Position numbers and translations under genes: made by a program
Notes under the pieces: generated by a model
What the model was told of the DNA's origin: nothing
What the model saw: the letters and a program-made list of their open reading frames with translations, nothing else
Databases searched by the model: none
Source: Gordonia sp. PP30
GTDB lineage: Bacteria > Actinomycetota > Actinomycetes > Mycobacteriales > Mycobacteriaceae
NCBI RefSeq assembly: GCF_023100845.1
Contig: NZ_CP095864.1
Span: forward strand, 2,480,001 to 2,544,000
Length of the DNA: 64,000 bases
Reading direction: 5' to 3'
In this document: positions 9,341 to 18,525 of the stretch, piece by piece
How the letters are laid out: the number at the start of each line of letters is the position of its first letter
Numbering within the stretch: position 1 is the stretch's first letter

Positions 9341-10393
9341 TCAGTCTAGCTCATTCCCGGGCGCGTCGGAGCCACCCGGCGCCGGGGCGGCCGCGTCGGC
9401 GCCGTCACCCGCCGCATCCGAGCGGATGTCGATACGCCACCCGGTCAGCCGCGCGGCCAATCGGGCGTTCTGGCCCTCCTTGCCGATGGCCAGCGACAGC
9501 TGGTAGTCGGGCACCACGACCCGCGCCGCCTTCGCCTCGGCGTCGACCACCTCCACCGACACCACCTTCGCCGGGGACAGCGCGTTGCCGACGAATTCGG
9601 CCGGATCCACCGAGTAGTCGATGATGTCGATCTTCTCGCCGCCCAGTTCGCTCATCACGTTGCGCACGCGCTGGCCCATCGGGCCGATGCAGGCGCCCTT
9701 CGCGTTGAGTCCGGCGACGCCGGTGTGCACCGCGATCTTGGAGCGGTGCCCGGCCTCGCGGGCCACCGACACGATCTCCACCGAGCCGTCGGCGATCTCC
9801 GGGACCTCCAGCGCGAACAGCTTGCGCACCAGGTTCGGGTGTGTCCGCGACAGAGTGATCTGCGGGCCGCGCACACCGCGCGCCACGCCCACCACATAGC
9901 ACTTGACCCGATCGCCGTGCTGCAGGTTCTCCCCCGGCACCTGCTCGCCCTTCGGGATCACGCCCTCGGTGGCGTTGGCGTCGGTGCCGATCTGCACCAC
10001 CACCAGATCGCGGGCCCGGGCACGGGCATCGGCCTGCACCACTCCGGCGACGATCTCGCCCTCGTGTGCGACCAGCTCGCCGAACTGCTTCTCGTTCTCG
10101 GCGTCGCGCAGCCGCTGCAGGATCACCTGGCGGGCGGTGGTGGCGGCGATCCGGCCGAAGCCCTCCGGGGTGTCGTCCCACTCGTGCACCACGGTGCCGT
10201 CGTCGTCGATCTCCTGCGCCATCACGCGGACCTCGCCCGACTTGCGGTCGATGTCGATGCGCGCGTGCGGCGCGAAGCCCTCGGTGTGCCGGTAGGCGGT
10301 GAGCAGCGCCGTCTCGATGGCCGTGATGACGGTCTCGGTGGGGATGCCCTTCTCGGATTCGATCAGGCGCAGGGCCGTGACGTCGATGTGCAT
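9341..10393 (-). CDS. nusA: transcription termination/antitermination factor NusA
   Basis: A 350-residue RNA-polymerase-associated factor. It contains the N-terminal polymerase-binding domain (residues 1-125, [20 protein letters not shown]), an S1 domain (about 130-200), and two KH domains ending in [30 protein letters not shown]. As in other actinobacteria it lacks the extra C-terminal acidic repeats of enterobacterial NusA. The ATG at 10393 is preceded by AGGAG about 8 nt away. It follows rimP by 53 bp. Confidence 0.97.
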   Translation of the reverse strand: MHIDVTALRLIESEKGIPTETVITAIETALLTAYRHTEGFAPHARIDIDRKSGEVRVMAQEIDDDGTVVHEWDDTPEGFGRIAATTARQVILQRLRDAENEKQFGELVAHEGEIVAGVVQADARARARDLVVVQIGTDANATEGVIPKGEQVPGENLQHGDRVKCYVVGVARGVRGPQITLSRTHPNLVRKLFALEVPEIADGSVEIVSVAREAGHRSKIAVHTGVAGLNAKGACIGPMGQRVRNVMSELGGEKIDIIDYSVDPAEFVGNALSPAKVVSVEVVDAEAKAARVVVPDYQLSLAIGKEGQNARLAARLTGWRIDIRSDAAGDGADAAAPAPGGSDAPGNELD

Positions 10394-10446
10394 GGTGGTG
10401 ACTCCTATTCGTTTGTCGTATTGAGTTGTGGATTCAGGTACGGGTG

Positions 10447-10992
10447 CTATTCGGCCGGCCGGCGACGGCGCTCGATCTCGTCATCGTCGAGGCCGCAGCG
10501 GCGCAGTTCGGCGGGCCCGGGCCGGGTGAAGTCGACCTCGACCCGCGCGTGGACCACGTCGGCGAGCGGAATCGTCGTCTCACTCATCCGGCCCTTGACG
10601 TTGGTGACGAGCGTGACCGACTCCTCGTCGGTGTCGCCGACCCTGCCGGTGATCATCTGCTCGTCGCCGTCGGCGCGCCGCCGCACCGCGACCTTCCGGC
10701 CGCGGGCCCGGCGCCAATGGCGCGGCGCTGTCAGCGCCCGTTCGGCGCCCGGGGTGCTGACCTCGAGCTCGTAGGGGTCGTCGCCGAACGGGTCGGCGGC
10801 GTCGAGGACGTCGGACAGCGCGCGCGAGACCTCGGCGAGGTCGTCCAGGGAGGCGCCGCCGTCGCGGTCGACGACGATGCGGACCTCGTGCCCGGCCCGG
10901 CCGCCGACCACGACATCCTCCAGGTCGTAGCCGAGCCCGGTGACGACCGGACGCACCACGTCGCCGATCTGCTCACTGGTCGCGTGCGACAC
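10447..10992 (-). CDS. rimP: ribosome maturation factor RimP
   Basis: A 181-residue 30S maturation factor. The N-terminal alpha/beta domain ([52 protein letters not shown]) and the conserved [14 protein letters not shown] segment identify the family. The SH3-like C-terminal domain ends with an Arg-rich tail. The GTG at 10992 has a strong AGGAGG upstream, unlike many leaderless genes in this window. It is the first gene of the rimP-nusA-ylxR-infB-rbfA operon and diverges from the lipoprotein gene at 11093. Confidence 0.95.
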   Translation of the reverse strand: MSHATSEQIGDVVRPVVTGLGYDLEDVVVGGRAGHEVRIVVDRDGGASLDDLAEVSRALSDVLDAADPFGDDPYELEVSTPGAERALTAPRHWRRARGRKVAVRRRADGDEQMITGRVGDTDEESVTLVTNVKGRMSETTIPLADVVHARVEVDFTRPGPAELRRCGLDDDEIERRRRPAE

Positions 10993-11092
10993 CGTGGGCC
11001 TCCTCTTGTGCGATGAGGGCGGCCCGGGAGTTCCGGGCCGCCGCGCCGACCTTCCATCGTAGTCGATCGCCGAAGCTGGCAGAATCGGCCGA

Positions 11093-11614
11093 GTGACGCA
11101 CCGACCGCAGCCGCCCGCACCCGATCCGCGCCCGTCTTCGCGAGCACTGCCCCGGCGCACGGTGCTGCGTGGCGGCGCCGCGCTGACCCTGGCCGCCGCG
11201 GCCGGTCCAGCGCTCGCCGCCTGCGCCCCGGGACCGTCGGAGCGAGAACGGCAGGCCCGCGAACTGGTGCCCCTGGCCCGCTCCGCGGAGCTCCAGCAGC
11301 GGCAGGCGAAGCAGCTCGCGCCGAAGGAGACCGACTACACCGACGCGCTGAATCGGGTCGCCGCCGAACGCGGCGATCACGCCCAGGCGCTCACCGACGA
11401 GATCAACCGCCTCCACGCTCCGGCGGCGACGGAGATCACCGCACCCGCCGGCGACGGCACCACGAACCTCACGCTCGACGGTCTGCGCGACGGCCTCACC
11501 TCCGCCGCCCGCGACAGCGCCGGCGCGGCGCTCGCCGCGGCGGGTTTCCGGGCCGGGCTGCTCGGGTCGATCAGCGCGTCGTGCACGACGCTCCGCGAGG
11601 TGCAGCTGGCATGA
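11093..11614 (+). CDS. Tat-exported lipoprotein, Rv2843-like
   Basis: A 173-residue Ala-rich protein with a twin-arginine signal (RRTVLRGGAALTLAAAAGPALAAC). The lipobox LAAC predicts lipid attachment at Cys44, so it should sit on the outer face of the membrane. The rest is helical with no recognised catalytic motif. It holds the place of Rv2843 between rimP and proS, and its stop overlaps the next gene by 4 nt (ATGA), so the two products are probably a functional pair. A CAGAAT hexamer 7 nt before the GTG could be a weak -10 box. Function unknown. Confidence 0.72.
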   Translation: MTHRPQPPAPDPRPSSRALPRRTVLRGGAALTLAAAAGPALAACAPGPSERERQARELVPLARSAELQQRQAKQLAPKETDYTDALNRVAAERGDHAQALTDEINRLHAPAATEITAPAGDGTTNLTLDGLRDGLTSAARDSAGAALAAAGFRAGLLGSISASCTTLREVQLA

Positions 11615-12048
11615 GCGATGACCGGAAGGCACTGGACAACGCGATCGAGGCCGAGAACGCCGCGATCTTCACCTACGGCGTCACCACCGCGTTCATCGGC
11701 ACCGCCGAGCGCGTCACCGTCGGTCAGTACGTGGCGGCCCACCGGGTGCGCCGCGACGAGCTCAACGCCGACGTGACCGCGGCCGGCGGCACCCCGCCGC
11801 AGTCGGCCGCCGGCTATCGGCTGCCGGTGGACGTCACGGATGCGACGAGCGCCGCGACCGTACTGCTCGACGCCGAGCAGGAGTGCGCCCGGGCTTACCG
11901 CGCACTGCTGGAGCAGGCCGGCAAGACCGAGCTGCGGCGCCGCGGCGTCGACGGTCTGACCGCCAGCGCGGGCTACGCCGCGCACTGGCGCGGGGTGCTG
12001 GGCCAGAGCCCGGTGACGGTGCCCTTCCCGGGCACACCCGGCACCTAG
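11611..12048 (+). CDS. DUF4439 ferritin-like protein, Rv2844-like
   Basis: A 145-residue helical protein matching the DUF4439 ferritin-like fold. It has helices starting with ALDNAIEAENAAIFTYGVTTAFI and VGQYVAAHRVRRDELNADV, and later LLDAEQECARAYRALLEQAGKTELR. The E-x-x-x-Y and H-R-x-x-R-D-E positions resemble ferritin-type helices, but I do not see a full di-iron ligand set. It has no signal peptide of its own, although its partner encoded just upstream is a Tat lipoprotein. It occupies the position of Rv2844. Function unknown. Confidence 0.7.
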   Translation: MSDDRKALDNAIEAENAAIFTYGVTTAFIGTAERVTVGQYVAAHRVRRDELNADVTAAGGTPPQSAAGYRLPVDVTDATSAATVLLDAEQECARAYRALLEQAGKTELRRRGVDGLTASAGYAAHWRGVLGQSPVTVPFPGTPGT

Positions 12049-12049
12049 C

Positions 12050-12081
12050 GCGTTGCACACAACGCACTTGCGTTGTAGTTT
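12050..12081 (+). promoter_or_regulatory. three-half-site operator plus -10 box of XRE gene
   Basis: GCGTTG (12050-12055), CAACGC (12060-12065) and GCGTTG (12070-12075) alternate in orientation at 10-bp steps. They create two overlapping inverted repeats, the right-hand one a perfect 7+2+7. TAGTTT (12076-12081) follows immediately and lies 6 nt from the GTG at 12088. A bound regulator would cover the promoter, which suggests self-repression. Confidence 0.65.
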
Positions 12082-12087
12082 GGGGAG

Positions 12088-12441
12088 GTGCCCACGAGCG
12101 ACGACGACAAACTCGGTTACCTCGGCCAGTACATCCGCGCGCAGCGTCAGCTGAACCAGCTGTCGATCCGCGGGCTGGCCAAGATGGCGGCGGTCTCCGA
12201 CTCCTACCTGAGCCAGGTGGAGCGGGGGAACTACCGGCCGTCGGCGGAGTTTCTCGCCAACGTCGCGAAGGGCCTCGAGATCTCGCCCGACGAGCTGTTC
12301 CGCATGTCGGGCTGGCTCGGCGACGACGAGTCCGGCGACGGGCCCGGCGTGATCGAGGCCGTCACCCGGGACACCAGGCTGACCGACTCGCAGAAGTCCG
12401 CCCTGATCCAGCTGTACCGCTCGATGGTCGGCGACGAATGA
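12088..12441 (+). CDS. XRE-family regulator of adjacent phasin-like gene
   Basis: A 117-residue DNA-binding protein. The Cro/C1-type helix-turn-helix is LGQYIRAQRQLNQLSIRGLAKMAAVSDSYLSQVERGNYRPSAEFLANVAKGLEISPDELF (about residues 11-70). The C-terminal ~40 residues may form the dimer surface. The GTG at 12088 is placed by the TAGTTT box. The arrangement of such a regulator directly upstream of a small amphipathic protein resembles the MLDSR-MLDS lipid-droplet pair of Rhodococcus and Rv0474-hbhA of M. tuberculosis; this comparison is inference from memory. Confidence 0.82.
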   Translation: MPTSDDDKLGYLGQYIRAQRQLNQLSIRGLAKMAAVSDSYLSQVERGNYRPSAEFLANVAKGLEISPDELFRMSGWLGDDESGDGPGVIEAVTRDTRLTDSQKSALIQLYRSMVGDE

Positions 12442-12472
12442 CGCCGTCCTTCCCCTCGCTAAGGAGCCCCGC

Positions 12473-12775
12473 ATGACCGATCTGTACACGAAAGCCACCG
12501 CCGACCTCGCCGGCGCCTGGGTCGCCGGCCTCAACGGCACCGCCGACGTCCTGCCCAAGATCCGTTCGGGCGTCAGCAGCGCCGTCGCCGCCGTGCCGGG
12601 CCTCGACAAGGTCCTCGCCGCCAAGCCGAAGCGGCTCCCGGGCGTGCCGAGCCTGGCCGAGGTCGTCGCCGTCAACTACGCGGCCGCCGAGCGGCTGCTC
12701 GCCGCGCAGCGCGACCTGGCGCTCGCCGCGACCGGCGCCGTCAGCTCCGCCGAGAAGAACACCACCGGCCACTGA
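12473..12775 (+). CDS. small phasin/lipid-droplet-like protein
   Basis: A 100-residue amphipathic helical protein without signal peptide or membrane segment. The C-terminal part, AEVVAVNYAAAERLLAAQRDLALAATGAV, has the N-Y-x-x-A-E-x-L-L-A-A-Q-R-x-x-A pattern seen in phasins, which coat polyhydroxyalkanoate granules or lipid droplets. The central KRLPGVPS stretch may be a linker. AAGGAG about 8 nt before the ATG gives normal initiation. It is 31 bp behind the XRE gene and was probably cotranscribed and controlled by it. Identity beyond phasin-like is not established. Confidence 0.6.
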   Translation: MTDLYTKATADLAGAWVAGLNGTADVLPKIRSGVSSAVAAVPGLDKVLAAKPKRLPGVPSLAEVVAVNYAAAERLLAAQRDLALAATGAVSSAEKNTTGH

Positions 12776-12787
12776 CCCCAGCGAACC

Positions 12788-12822
12788 GCGCGAGCCGTCC
12801 CCCACCGGGGGACGGCTCGCGC
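12788..12822. terminator. strong bidirectional hairpin terminator
   Basis: A perfect 16-bp stem (12788-12803 with 12807-12822) closes a 3-nt ACC loop and is followed by CGTTTGTT. It lies between the convergent phasin-like gene and proS, so it can stop transcription from both sides. Confidence 0.85.
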
Positions 12823-12842
12823 CGTTTGTTCGCGGCCCTCGC

Positions 12843-14588
12843 CTACGCGCCCCGTACCGCCGCGACCACGGCGTCCACGGCGCCGTCGATCGGCACCGCC
12901 GCGGCTTCGCCGCTCGCGCGGTCGCGGACCTCGACGGTCCCGTCGGCCCAGCCGCGGCCGACCACCACGACGGTGGGCATGCCGAGCAGTTCGGCGTCCT
13001 TGAACTTGACGCCCGGCGACGCCTTGCGGTCGTCGAACAGCACCTCGATGCCTGCGGCGTCCAGCTGCTCGGCGAGCTGCTGGGCACCGGCGACGGCGGC
13101 CTCGTCCTTGTTGGCGATCACCAGGTGGACGTCGTACGGCGCCACCTCGCGCGGCCAGATCAGGCCCTTCTCGTCGTGCCGCTGTTCGGCCAGTACCGCG
13201 ACCATGCGCGAGACACCGAGGCCGTAGGAACCCATCGTGACGCGGACCGGCTTGCCGTTCTCGCCGAGCACGTCAAGCTCGAAGGCGTCGGCGTACTTGC
13301 GGCCCAGCTGGAAGATGTGGCCGATCTCGATGCCGCGCGCGGCCTCCAGCACGCCGTGGCCGTCGGGCGACGGATCGCCGGCGCGCACCTCGGCGGCCTC
13401 GATCACGCCGTCCGGGGTGAAGTCTCGGCCGGCCACCAGGTCGACGACGTGCTTGCCCTTCTCGTCGGCGCCGGTGATCCAGCGCGTTCCGGTCACCACG
13501 CGCGGGTCCACCAGGTAGGTGCCGCCCGCGGCCTGCACACCCTTGGGGCCGATGTACCCGCGGACGAGGGCCGGGTTGGCGGCGAAGTCGTCTTCGGTGA
13601 GCAGCACGACCTCGGCGGGTTCGACCGCGGCCTCCAGCCGCTTCATGTCGACGTCGCGGTCGCCGGGGATGCCGATGCCCACGATCTCCCAGTCCTTGCC
13701 GGGCCGGCGGATCTTCACCAGCAGGTTCTTGAGGGTGTCCGCCGCGGTCACCTCGCGGTCGAGGGCGCCGTTGGCCCAGTCGACCAGGGTCGCGATGGTC
13801 GGCGTCTCTCCGGTGTCGTGGATCGAGACCTCGGGCAGGCCGTCCAGCGGCAGCGCGTCGGGCACCGGCGTGACGACGGCCTCGACGTTGGCGGCGTAGC
13901 CCGACTCGGTGCTGCGGACGAAGGTGTCCTCACCGACCTCGCACTCGGCCAGGAACTCCTCGGAGGCGCTGCCGCCCATGGCGCCGGAGGTGGCGGCCAC
14001 GATCACGTACTGCACATTCAGCCGCTCGAAGATGCGCTGGTAGGCGGCCCGGTGCAGGTCGTAGGACTGCTGGAGCCCCGCGTCGCTCGTGTCGAACGAG
14101 TACGAGTCCTTCATCACGAACTCGCGGCCGCGGAGCAGACCGGCGCGCGGGCGCTCCTCGTCGCGGTACTTGGTCTGGATCTGGTACAGGATCACCGGCA
14201 GGTCCTTGTACGAGCTGTACTCGCCCTTGACCAGCTGGGTGAACAGTTCCTCGTGAGTGGGGCCGAGCATCATGTCGGCGCCCTTGCGGTCCTTGAGCTT
14301 GAAGACGTTGTCGCCGTATTCGGTCCACCGGCCGGAGGTCTCGTAGGGCTCGCGCGGCAGCAGCGCGGGCAGCAGGATCTCCTGCGCGCCCATCGCGTTC
14401 ATCTCTTCGCGGACCACGTCCTCGATCTTCCGGAACACGCGCAGCCCGAGCGGCAGCCAGGTGTAGATGCCCGGCGCCGCGCGGCGGATGTATCCGGCCC
14501 GGACCAGCAGCTTGTGGCTGGGCACCTCGGCGTCGGCGGGGTCGTCGCGCAGGGTGCGCAGGAACAGGGAGGACATACGCGTGATCAC
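12843..14588 (-). CDS. proS: prolyl-tRNA synthetase
   Basis: A 581-residue class II aminoacyl-tRNA synthetase of the bacterial type, with the editing insertion between motifs 2 and 3. Recognisable segments are [72 protein letters not shown] (motif 2), [19 protein letters not shown] (insertion), and [13 protein letters not shown] (motif 3). A GTG at 14588 lies 8 nt from a TAAGCT box; the in-frame ATG at 14576 is the other candidate. The gene stands opposite yaaA and converges with the phasin-like gene. Confidence 0.97.
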   Translation of the reverse strand: MITRMSSLFLRTLRDDPADAEVPSHKLLVRAGYIRRAAPGIYTWLPLGLRVFRKIEDVVREEMNAMGAQEILLPALLPREPYETSGRWTEYGDNVFKLKDRKGADMMLGPTHEELFTQLVKGEYSSYKDLPVILYQIQTKYRDEERPRAGLLRGREFVMKDSYSFDTSDAGLQQSYDLHRAAYQRIFERLNVQYVIVAATSGAMGGSASEEFLAECEVGEDTFVRSTESGYAANVEAVVTPVPDALPLDGLPEVSIHDTGETPTIATLVDWANGALDREVTAADTLKNLLVKIRRPGKDWEIVGIGIPGDRDVDMKRLEAAVEPAEVVLLTEDDFAANPALVRGYIGPKGVQAAGGTYLVDPRVVTGTRWITGADEKGKHVVDLVAGRDFTPDGVIEAAEVRAGDPSPDGHGVLEAARGIEIGHIFQLGRKYADAFELDVLGENGKPVRVTMGSYGLGVSRMVAVLAEQRHDEKGLIWPREVAPYDVHLVIANKDEAAVAGAQQLAEQLDAAGIEVLFDDRKASPGVKFKDAELLGMPTVVVVGRGWADGTVEVRDRASGEAAAVPIDGAVDAVVAAVRGA

Positions 14589-14632
14589 GGGTGATCAGCT
14601 TAGTCGCCCGGCGCCTTCGTTAGGGTGTTCGG
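14589..14632. promoter_or_regulatory. divergent promoters of proS and yaaA
   Basis: In 44 bp two opposing -10 boxes are visible. TAAGCT (minus strand, 14602-14597) is 8 nt from the proS GTG, and TAGGGT (plus strand, 14621-14626) is 6 nt from the yaaA GTG. TGATCA occurs twice close to the proS start. Confidence 0.5.
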
Positions 14633-15373
14633 GTGCTGGTGATCCTCCCTCCCTCCGAGACCAAGTCCGACGGCGGGTCGGGCGCCCCGCTCGACCTGGA
14701 CCGGTTGTGGCTGCCGGAACTGAATCCGGTACGACGGCGCATCGCCGACGCGCTGGTCGAGCTGGCCGCCGATCTGGATGCGTCGCAGCGGGCGCTCGGC
14801 CTGGGTAAGGCGCAGCTCGCCGAGGTCGACCGCAACGCCGATCTGTTCGAGTCACCGACCCGCCCGGCGATCGAGCGGTACACCGGTGTCGCCTACGACG
14901 CCCTCGACTACCGCGGCCTCACCCGCGCGTCGAAGGCCAAGGCCGCCGACCGCCTGGCGATCGGCTCGGCACTGTTCGGCGTCGTCCGCGCGAGCGACCC
15001 GATCCCCGCCTACCGGCTGTCCGGCGGTTCCAAACTGCCCGGATTCGGCACCCTCGCCTCGGTGTGGAAGCCGGCGCTCTCCCCCGCCCTCGACGCGATC
15101 GACGACTTCGTCCTCGACCTCCGGTCGGGCGCCTATCTCTCCCTCGGACCGGTGCGCGGCGCGGTGACCGCCACCGTCGTCACCGAACGCCCGGACGGCT
15201 CACGCACCGTGGTGAGCCACTTCAACAAGCACTACAAGGGCCTGATCGCCCGCGATCTGGTCCGCACCCGCGCCAGGGTCGGCGACATCGACAAGCTCGC
15301 GGCGGTGCTGTCCGACGCCGGCCACCACGTGGAGATCACCTCACCGACCGAGATCACCGTCGTCACCGAGTGA
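14633..15373 (+). CDS. yaaA: YaaA (UPF0246) peroxide-stress family protein
   Basis: A 246-residue protein of the YaaA/DUF328 family. Diagnostic segments are MLVILPPSETKSDGG at the N-terminus, YTGVAYDALDY in the centre, and HFNKHYKGLIARDLV near residue 195. In Escherichia coli YaaA lowers free intracellular iron during peroxide stress, and the family fold binds DNA. Only the family assignment is seen here. The gene is short-spaced from a TAGGGT box and has no Shine-Dalgarno sequence. Downstream lies a 590-bp stretch without a convincing gene. Confidence 0.9.
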   Translation: MLVILPPSETKSDGGSGAPLDLDRLWLPELNPVRRRIADALVELAADLDASQRALGLGKAQLAEVDRNADLFESPTRPAIERYTGVAYDALDYRGLTRASKAKAADRLAIGSALFGVVRASDPIPAYRLSGGSKLPGFGTLASVWKPALSPALDAIDDFVLDLRSGAYLSLGPVRGAVTATVVTERPDGSRTVVSHFNKHYKGLIARDLVRTRARVGDIDKLAAVLSDAGHHVEITSPTEITVVTE

Positions 15374-15966
15374 GTGGCCGACACGCCGCCAGCGGCGCCG
15401 ACCGAAGCCCGCGACCGACGCGCACACCAGCGCCTGCGCGCTACCGCACGCCAGCTGAGCCGGGCGAAGCGCAAGCCGAGTCCGAGTCGAAGTCAAACCT
15501 CAAACCCTGCGCGACGACCGTTGCCCGGACGACGCCACGCCCCTGTCCTGTCACGAGTGGCAGAGGGAGTCGCTGTCAGCAGAATCATAAGTGAGCGTGC
15601 CGTCCACCTCGTCATGTCCACTTTCCACGCCCTCGATCAGAACTGATGAGAAGCGGCCCCGGTACTCGGGACGGTTCACCGACGTCACGACCGACTTGCA
15701 CACATCGGCAACATCACCCGAGCTACCGACTCGGACGCCGAGTGTGCACGACGACTGGAGTACGCCGCCACCCAGGCGTCGCCGTCCAGCCCGCAGGAGG
15801 TCGAGGCCAGTTGGGCGGAGGGTCGAACTGCAACTGAGATCGGCTTCGGCCCTGTCGTGGATCGGTCACAGCCGAGGCCGGTCCCCGAACGCGGTAAGGA
15901 AGCGCGTTCCGCAATCTGTCGCGACCGGGCACACGGCATGACGACGCCGGCAGACCGCACGCCCGC
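15374..15966. other. 593-bp stretch with no convincing gene
   Basis: No frame here has both a plausible start and a recognisable product. One plus-strand frame crossing 15690-15940 has protein-like composition (ARRLEYAATQASPSSPQEVEASW) but no family signature, and may be a decayed remnant. No clear terminator, tRNA or repeat was seen. Confidence 0.4.
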
Positions 15967-17544
15967 CTACGACGGGCAGGTCAGCGTGTCGCCGGTGAAC
16001 ACTCCGCGGAGACTGAACTGGCCCTGCAGCTCGTACCGGCCGGGCCGGTCGGCGTGCAGTTCGATCCAGCCGTCGTCGGTGGAGGTGATGCAGGCCGTCG
16101 TCGCCGGATCGGCCTCCGGCCGGGCCGTCAGGTAGCGGTTGGGCCGGATCCGGATCGGGAACACGCCCGCCTTCGGGACATCGATCACCATGCGCGACGG
16201 CGAGTCGCTGACCAGCGTCAACGGCGCCGGCACGATGTCGGTCGGATCGGCGACCCGGTACAGCGTCCACTCGCTGTTGCGCCAGATCTCCGTGAGATAC
16301 GGCAGACCGCCCCCGACCAGATCCGCCTCGCGCTGCATGGAACGCAGCGGTTTGGACGACACGGCGACGTAGGCCACGGCGTTGTCCGCCAGCCACGCAC
16401 GGTAGCTGTCCGCGGTGAGGGCGTCGGGGGTGTAGAAGATCGGGTTGTAGCGCGCGTCGGTCTGGTTCTCCCAGCCGCGCGCGAGCTTGGCCGTCCCGGC
16501 CAGCATGTGCGAGCCGACATGCGTGCCGGCGTCGACCAGCTCGACGCGGTGGTTGCCGAGGCCGTGGTCGCGCGCCAGTTCTTCGGCGAGCGGCGTGTAC
16601 GACGTCGCCGGGTCGTCGATCCGCGCCGCCGCCGTCAGGTCGGAGATCGCCACGAACAGCGCGTACACCAGCGCCGGGACCAGGAGCAGGGCCAGGACCC
16701 GTGGGGAACGCCGGGAGTAGTAGAGCGCCAGGCACGGCAGCACGAAGTAGAAGAACCGGGCGATGTTGGAGCCGACGCCGGTCGGGATGAAGAACAGGAG
16801 GAGCGCCGCGGCGATCGACAGCGGCACGATCAGTTTGGCCGGCGGCTCGGTGATCGCCGCCCACGCGCAGGCCGCGATCGCCAGGCACCAGAACAGCGTC
16901 GTCGCCGGGAACACCTGCGACCCCGGCGCGCCGAACAGCACGAACGGGATGGCGACGCCGGCCGCACTGCCCGCCACGACGGCCCACGTCGACGCCGTCC
17001 GCGTCACCGAGTACGCGAGGAACGGCACCGCCGCCATGCCGACGAAGGCCGGGGCGAGCGGGCTGGCCAGACCGGCCACCAGCAGGCCGGCCGCGCCGAC
17101 GAGGGGATGCACGCGTCTCGCGGCCAGGAGCGCGGCCAGCGCGATCGCCGCGCCCACCGCGAACGCCACGCGCCCGGACATCATGTTGAGGATCGCCGCG
17201 CCGGTGACGGCCCAGGCCAGCGCCGTCGGGTGCGTCGCACGGCGGGACAGCGGACACGCCATGGCCGCGATCGCCAGCGTCGACAGACACAGCAGCGGCA
17301 GCGAGCCGATCCACGCCGACATCGTCGGCACGATCAGCGAGTAGCTCCCCGGGGACACCCCGCCGAACCAGTCGAACCAGTACGCGAGTCCGACGCCCGC
17401 GCGCGCCGCCCCCTCGCGGGCCAGGGCCGCCTGCATGTCCGAGACGGCCGGCCCGACGGCCCACAGCACCGCGCTGACCACCGCGGTCACCGCGATCGGC
17501 AACCACGCCCGGCGCAGGTGCGTCGCAGCGGGTGCCGTACTCAC
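15967..17544 (-). CDS. polytopic membrane protein with large C-terminal extracytoplasmic domain
   Basis: A 525-residue protein with about ten hydrophobic helices in residues 15-305, followed by about 215 soluble residues (WENQTDARYNPIFYTPDALTADSYRAW, SEWTLYRVADPTDIV). The early loop WFDWFGGVSPGSYSLIVPTMSAW resembles the first loop of GT-C-type membrane glycosyltransferases, where acidic residues bind a lipid-linked sugar, but no clear catalytic DD or DE pair is visible. The GTG at 17544 overlaps the PAP2 gene stop (GTGA), so the two are cotranslated. A role in a cell-envelope lipid or glycan step is inference; I do not recognise a named gene. Confidence 0.6.
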   Translation of the reverse strand: MSTAPAATHLRRAWLPIAVTAVVSAVLWAVGPAVSDMQAALAREGAARAGVGLAYWFDWFGGVSPGSYSLIVPTMSAWIGSLPLLCLSTLAIAAMACPLSRRATHPTALAWAVTGAAILNMMSGRVAFAVGAAIALAALLAARRVHPLVGAAGLLVAGLASPLAPAFVGMAAVPFLAYSVTRTASTWAVVAGSAAGVAIPFVLFGAPGSQVFPATTLFWCLAIAACAWAAITEPPAKLIVPLSIAAALLLFFIPTGVGSNIARFFYFVLPCLALYYSRRSPRVLALLLVPALVYALFVAISDLTAAARIDDPATSYTPLAEELARDHGLGNHRVELVDAGTHVGSHMLAGTAKLARGWENQTDARYNPIFYTPDALTADSYRAWLADNAVAYVAVSSKPLRSMQREADLVGGGLPYLTEIWRNSEWTLYRVADPTDIVPAPLTLVSDSPSRMVIDVPKAGVFPIRIRPNRYLTARPEADPATTACITSTDDGWIELHADRPGRYELQGQFSLRGVFTGDTLTCPS

Positions 17545-18437
17545 GACGCGGCCGGTCCCGATCGTCGCAGGGCGTAGCGCAGATAACAGCGCCACGCGTA
17601 CCGCAGACCGAAGGCGATCAGCGCACCGGCGGCGAGCGTCGCCAGTCCGGCGAGCACATCGAGCAGATAGTGGTTGCCGGTGCCCATCACGACGAAGAAC
17701 GTGGTGAACGGGTACAGCAGGCCCAGCACGCGGACCCACAGCCGGCGGGCGTACAGCCACAGCATGATCCCGCACCAGGTGGCCCACGCGCAGTGCAGCG
17801 ACGGCATCGCGGCGAACTGGTTCGACACGGCGTCCGACGCCGGTGCCCCGGATTCCGGCCACCAGCCCCACGACCCGGTCTTGGCCATGATGTCGACGAA
17901 GTGCTCGTCGGCGAACATCCGCGGCGGCGCGGTGGGCATGGCGAAGAATCCGATCAGCGCGAGCAGCGTCGTCAGCACCAGCACCGAACTGCCCAGCCGG
18001 TAGCGCGATCGGTGCGCGACGAACAGCCAGATCAGCACCGCGGGGGTGACGATGAAGTGCAGCGACGCGTAGTCGACCGCGCACACCGCGGCGACCGCCG
18101 GTGTGTGGTCGACGAAGCTGTTGAGACCCCGCTCCCACGCGAGCCCCCAGCGGTCCTCGAAGTCGAGGATCCACCGGCCGTTGACGAACGCCTGGCTGAC
18201 CTCGCTGTGCACCGAATTCCGGATCACCGAGTAGATCGCGTACAGACCGCCGAGCACGATGATCTCGACCCACCAGCGCGGCTGGATGAAGTAGTCGAGC
18301 ACGCGCGCGAGCGCGACCGGCATCCGTCCGAGACGCGCCGCGAGCACGGACTGCGGCCGGGGTCGGGCGACAGGTGCCCCAGCGACAGGTGCATCGGCGC
18401 GTACGGCCGGCTCCCTGACTTCGGTCACTGCCCACAT
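17541..18437 (-). CDS. PAP2/AUR1-like membrane phosphatase or phosphotransferase
   Basis: A 298-residue protein with about six membrane helices. It carries two PAP2_3 family motifs: NQFAAMPSLHCAWAT (residues 207-220) and MGTGNHYLLDVLAG (251-264), whose His and Asp residues form the phosphate-transfer site on the outer membrane face. The AUR1/Ipt-like subgroup includes inositol-phosphoryl transferases acting on membrane lipids. The ATG at 18437 is chosen; a GTG at 18428 is possible. Its stop overlaps the start of the downstream membrane protein, suggesting a two-gene envelope unit. Confidence 0.75.
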   Translation of the reverse strand: MWAVTEVREPAVRADAPVAGAPVARPRPQSVLAARLGRMPVALARVLDYFIQPRWWVEIIVLGGLYAIYSVIRNSVHSEVSQAFVNGRWILDFEDRWGLAWERGLNSFVDHTPAVAAVCAVDYASLHFIVTPAVLIWLFVAHRSRYRLGSSVLVLTTLLALIGFFAMPTAPPRMFADEHFVDIMAKTGSWGWWPESGAPASDAVSNQFAAMPSLHCAWATWCGIMLWLYARRLWVRVLGLLYPFTTFFVVMGTGNHYLLDVLAGLATLAAGALIAFGLRYAWRCYLRYALRRSGPAAS

Positions 18438-18525
18438 CCGTTCCACGCGCGCAGGGGCCTTCGGGCACGCCTGCGGTTCACATACCTCTATGCAGAGTAC
18501 GGGGCGGCGCGCTCGCCGCAAGAAT

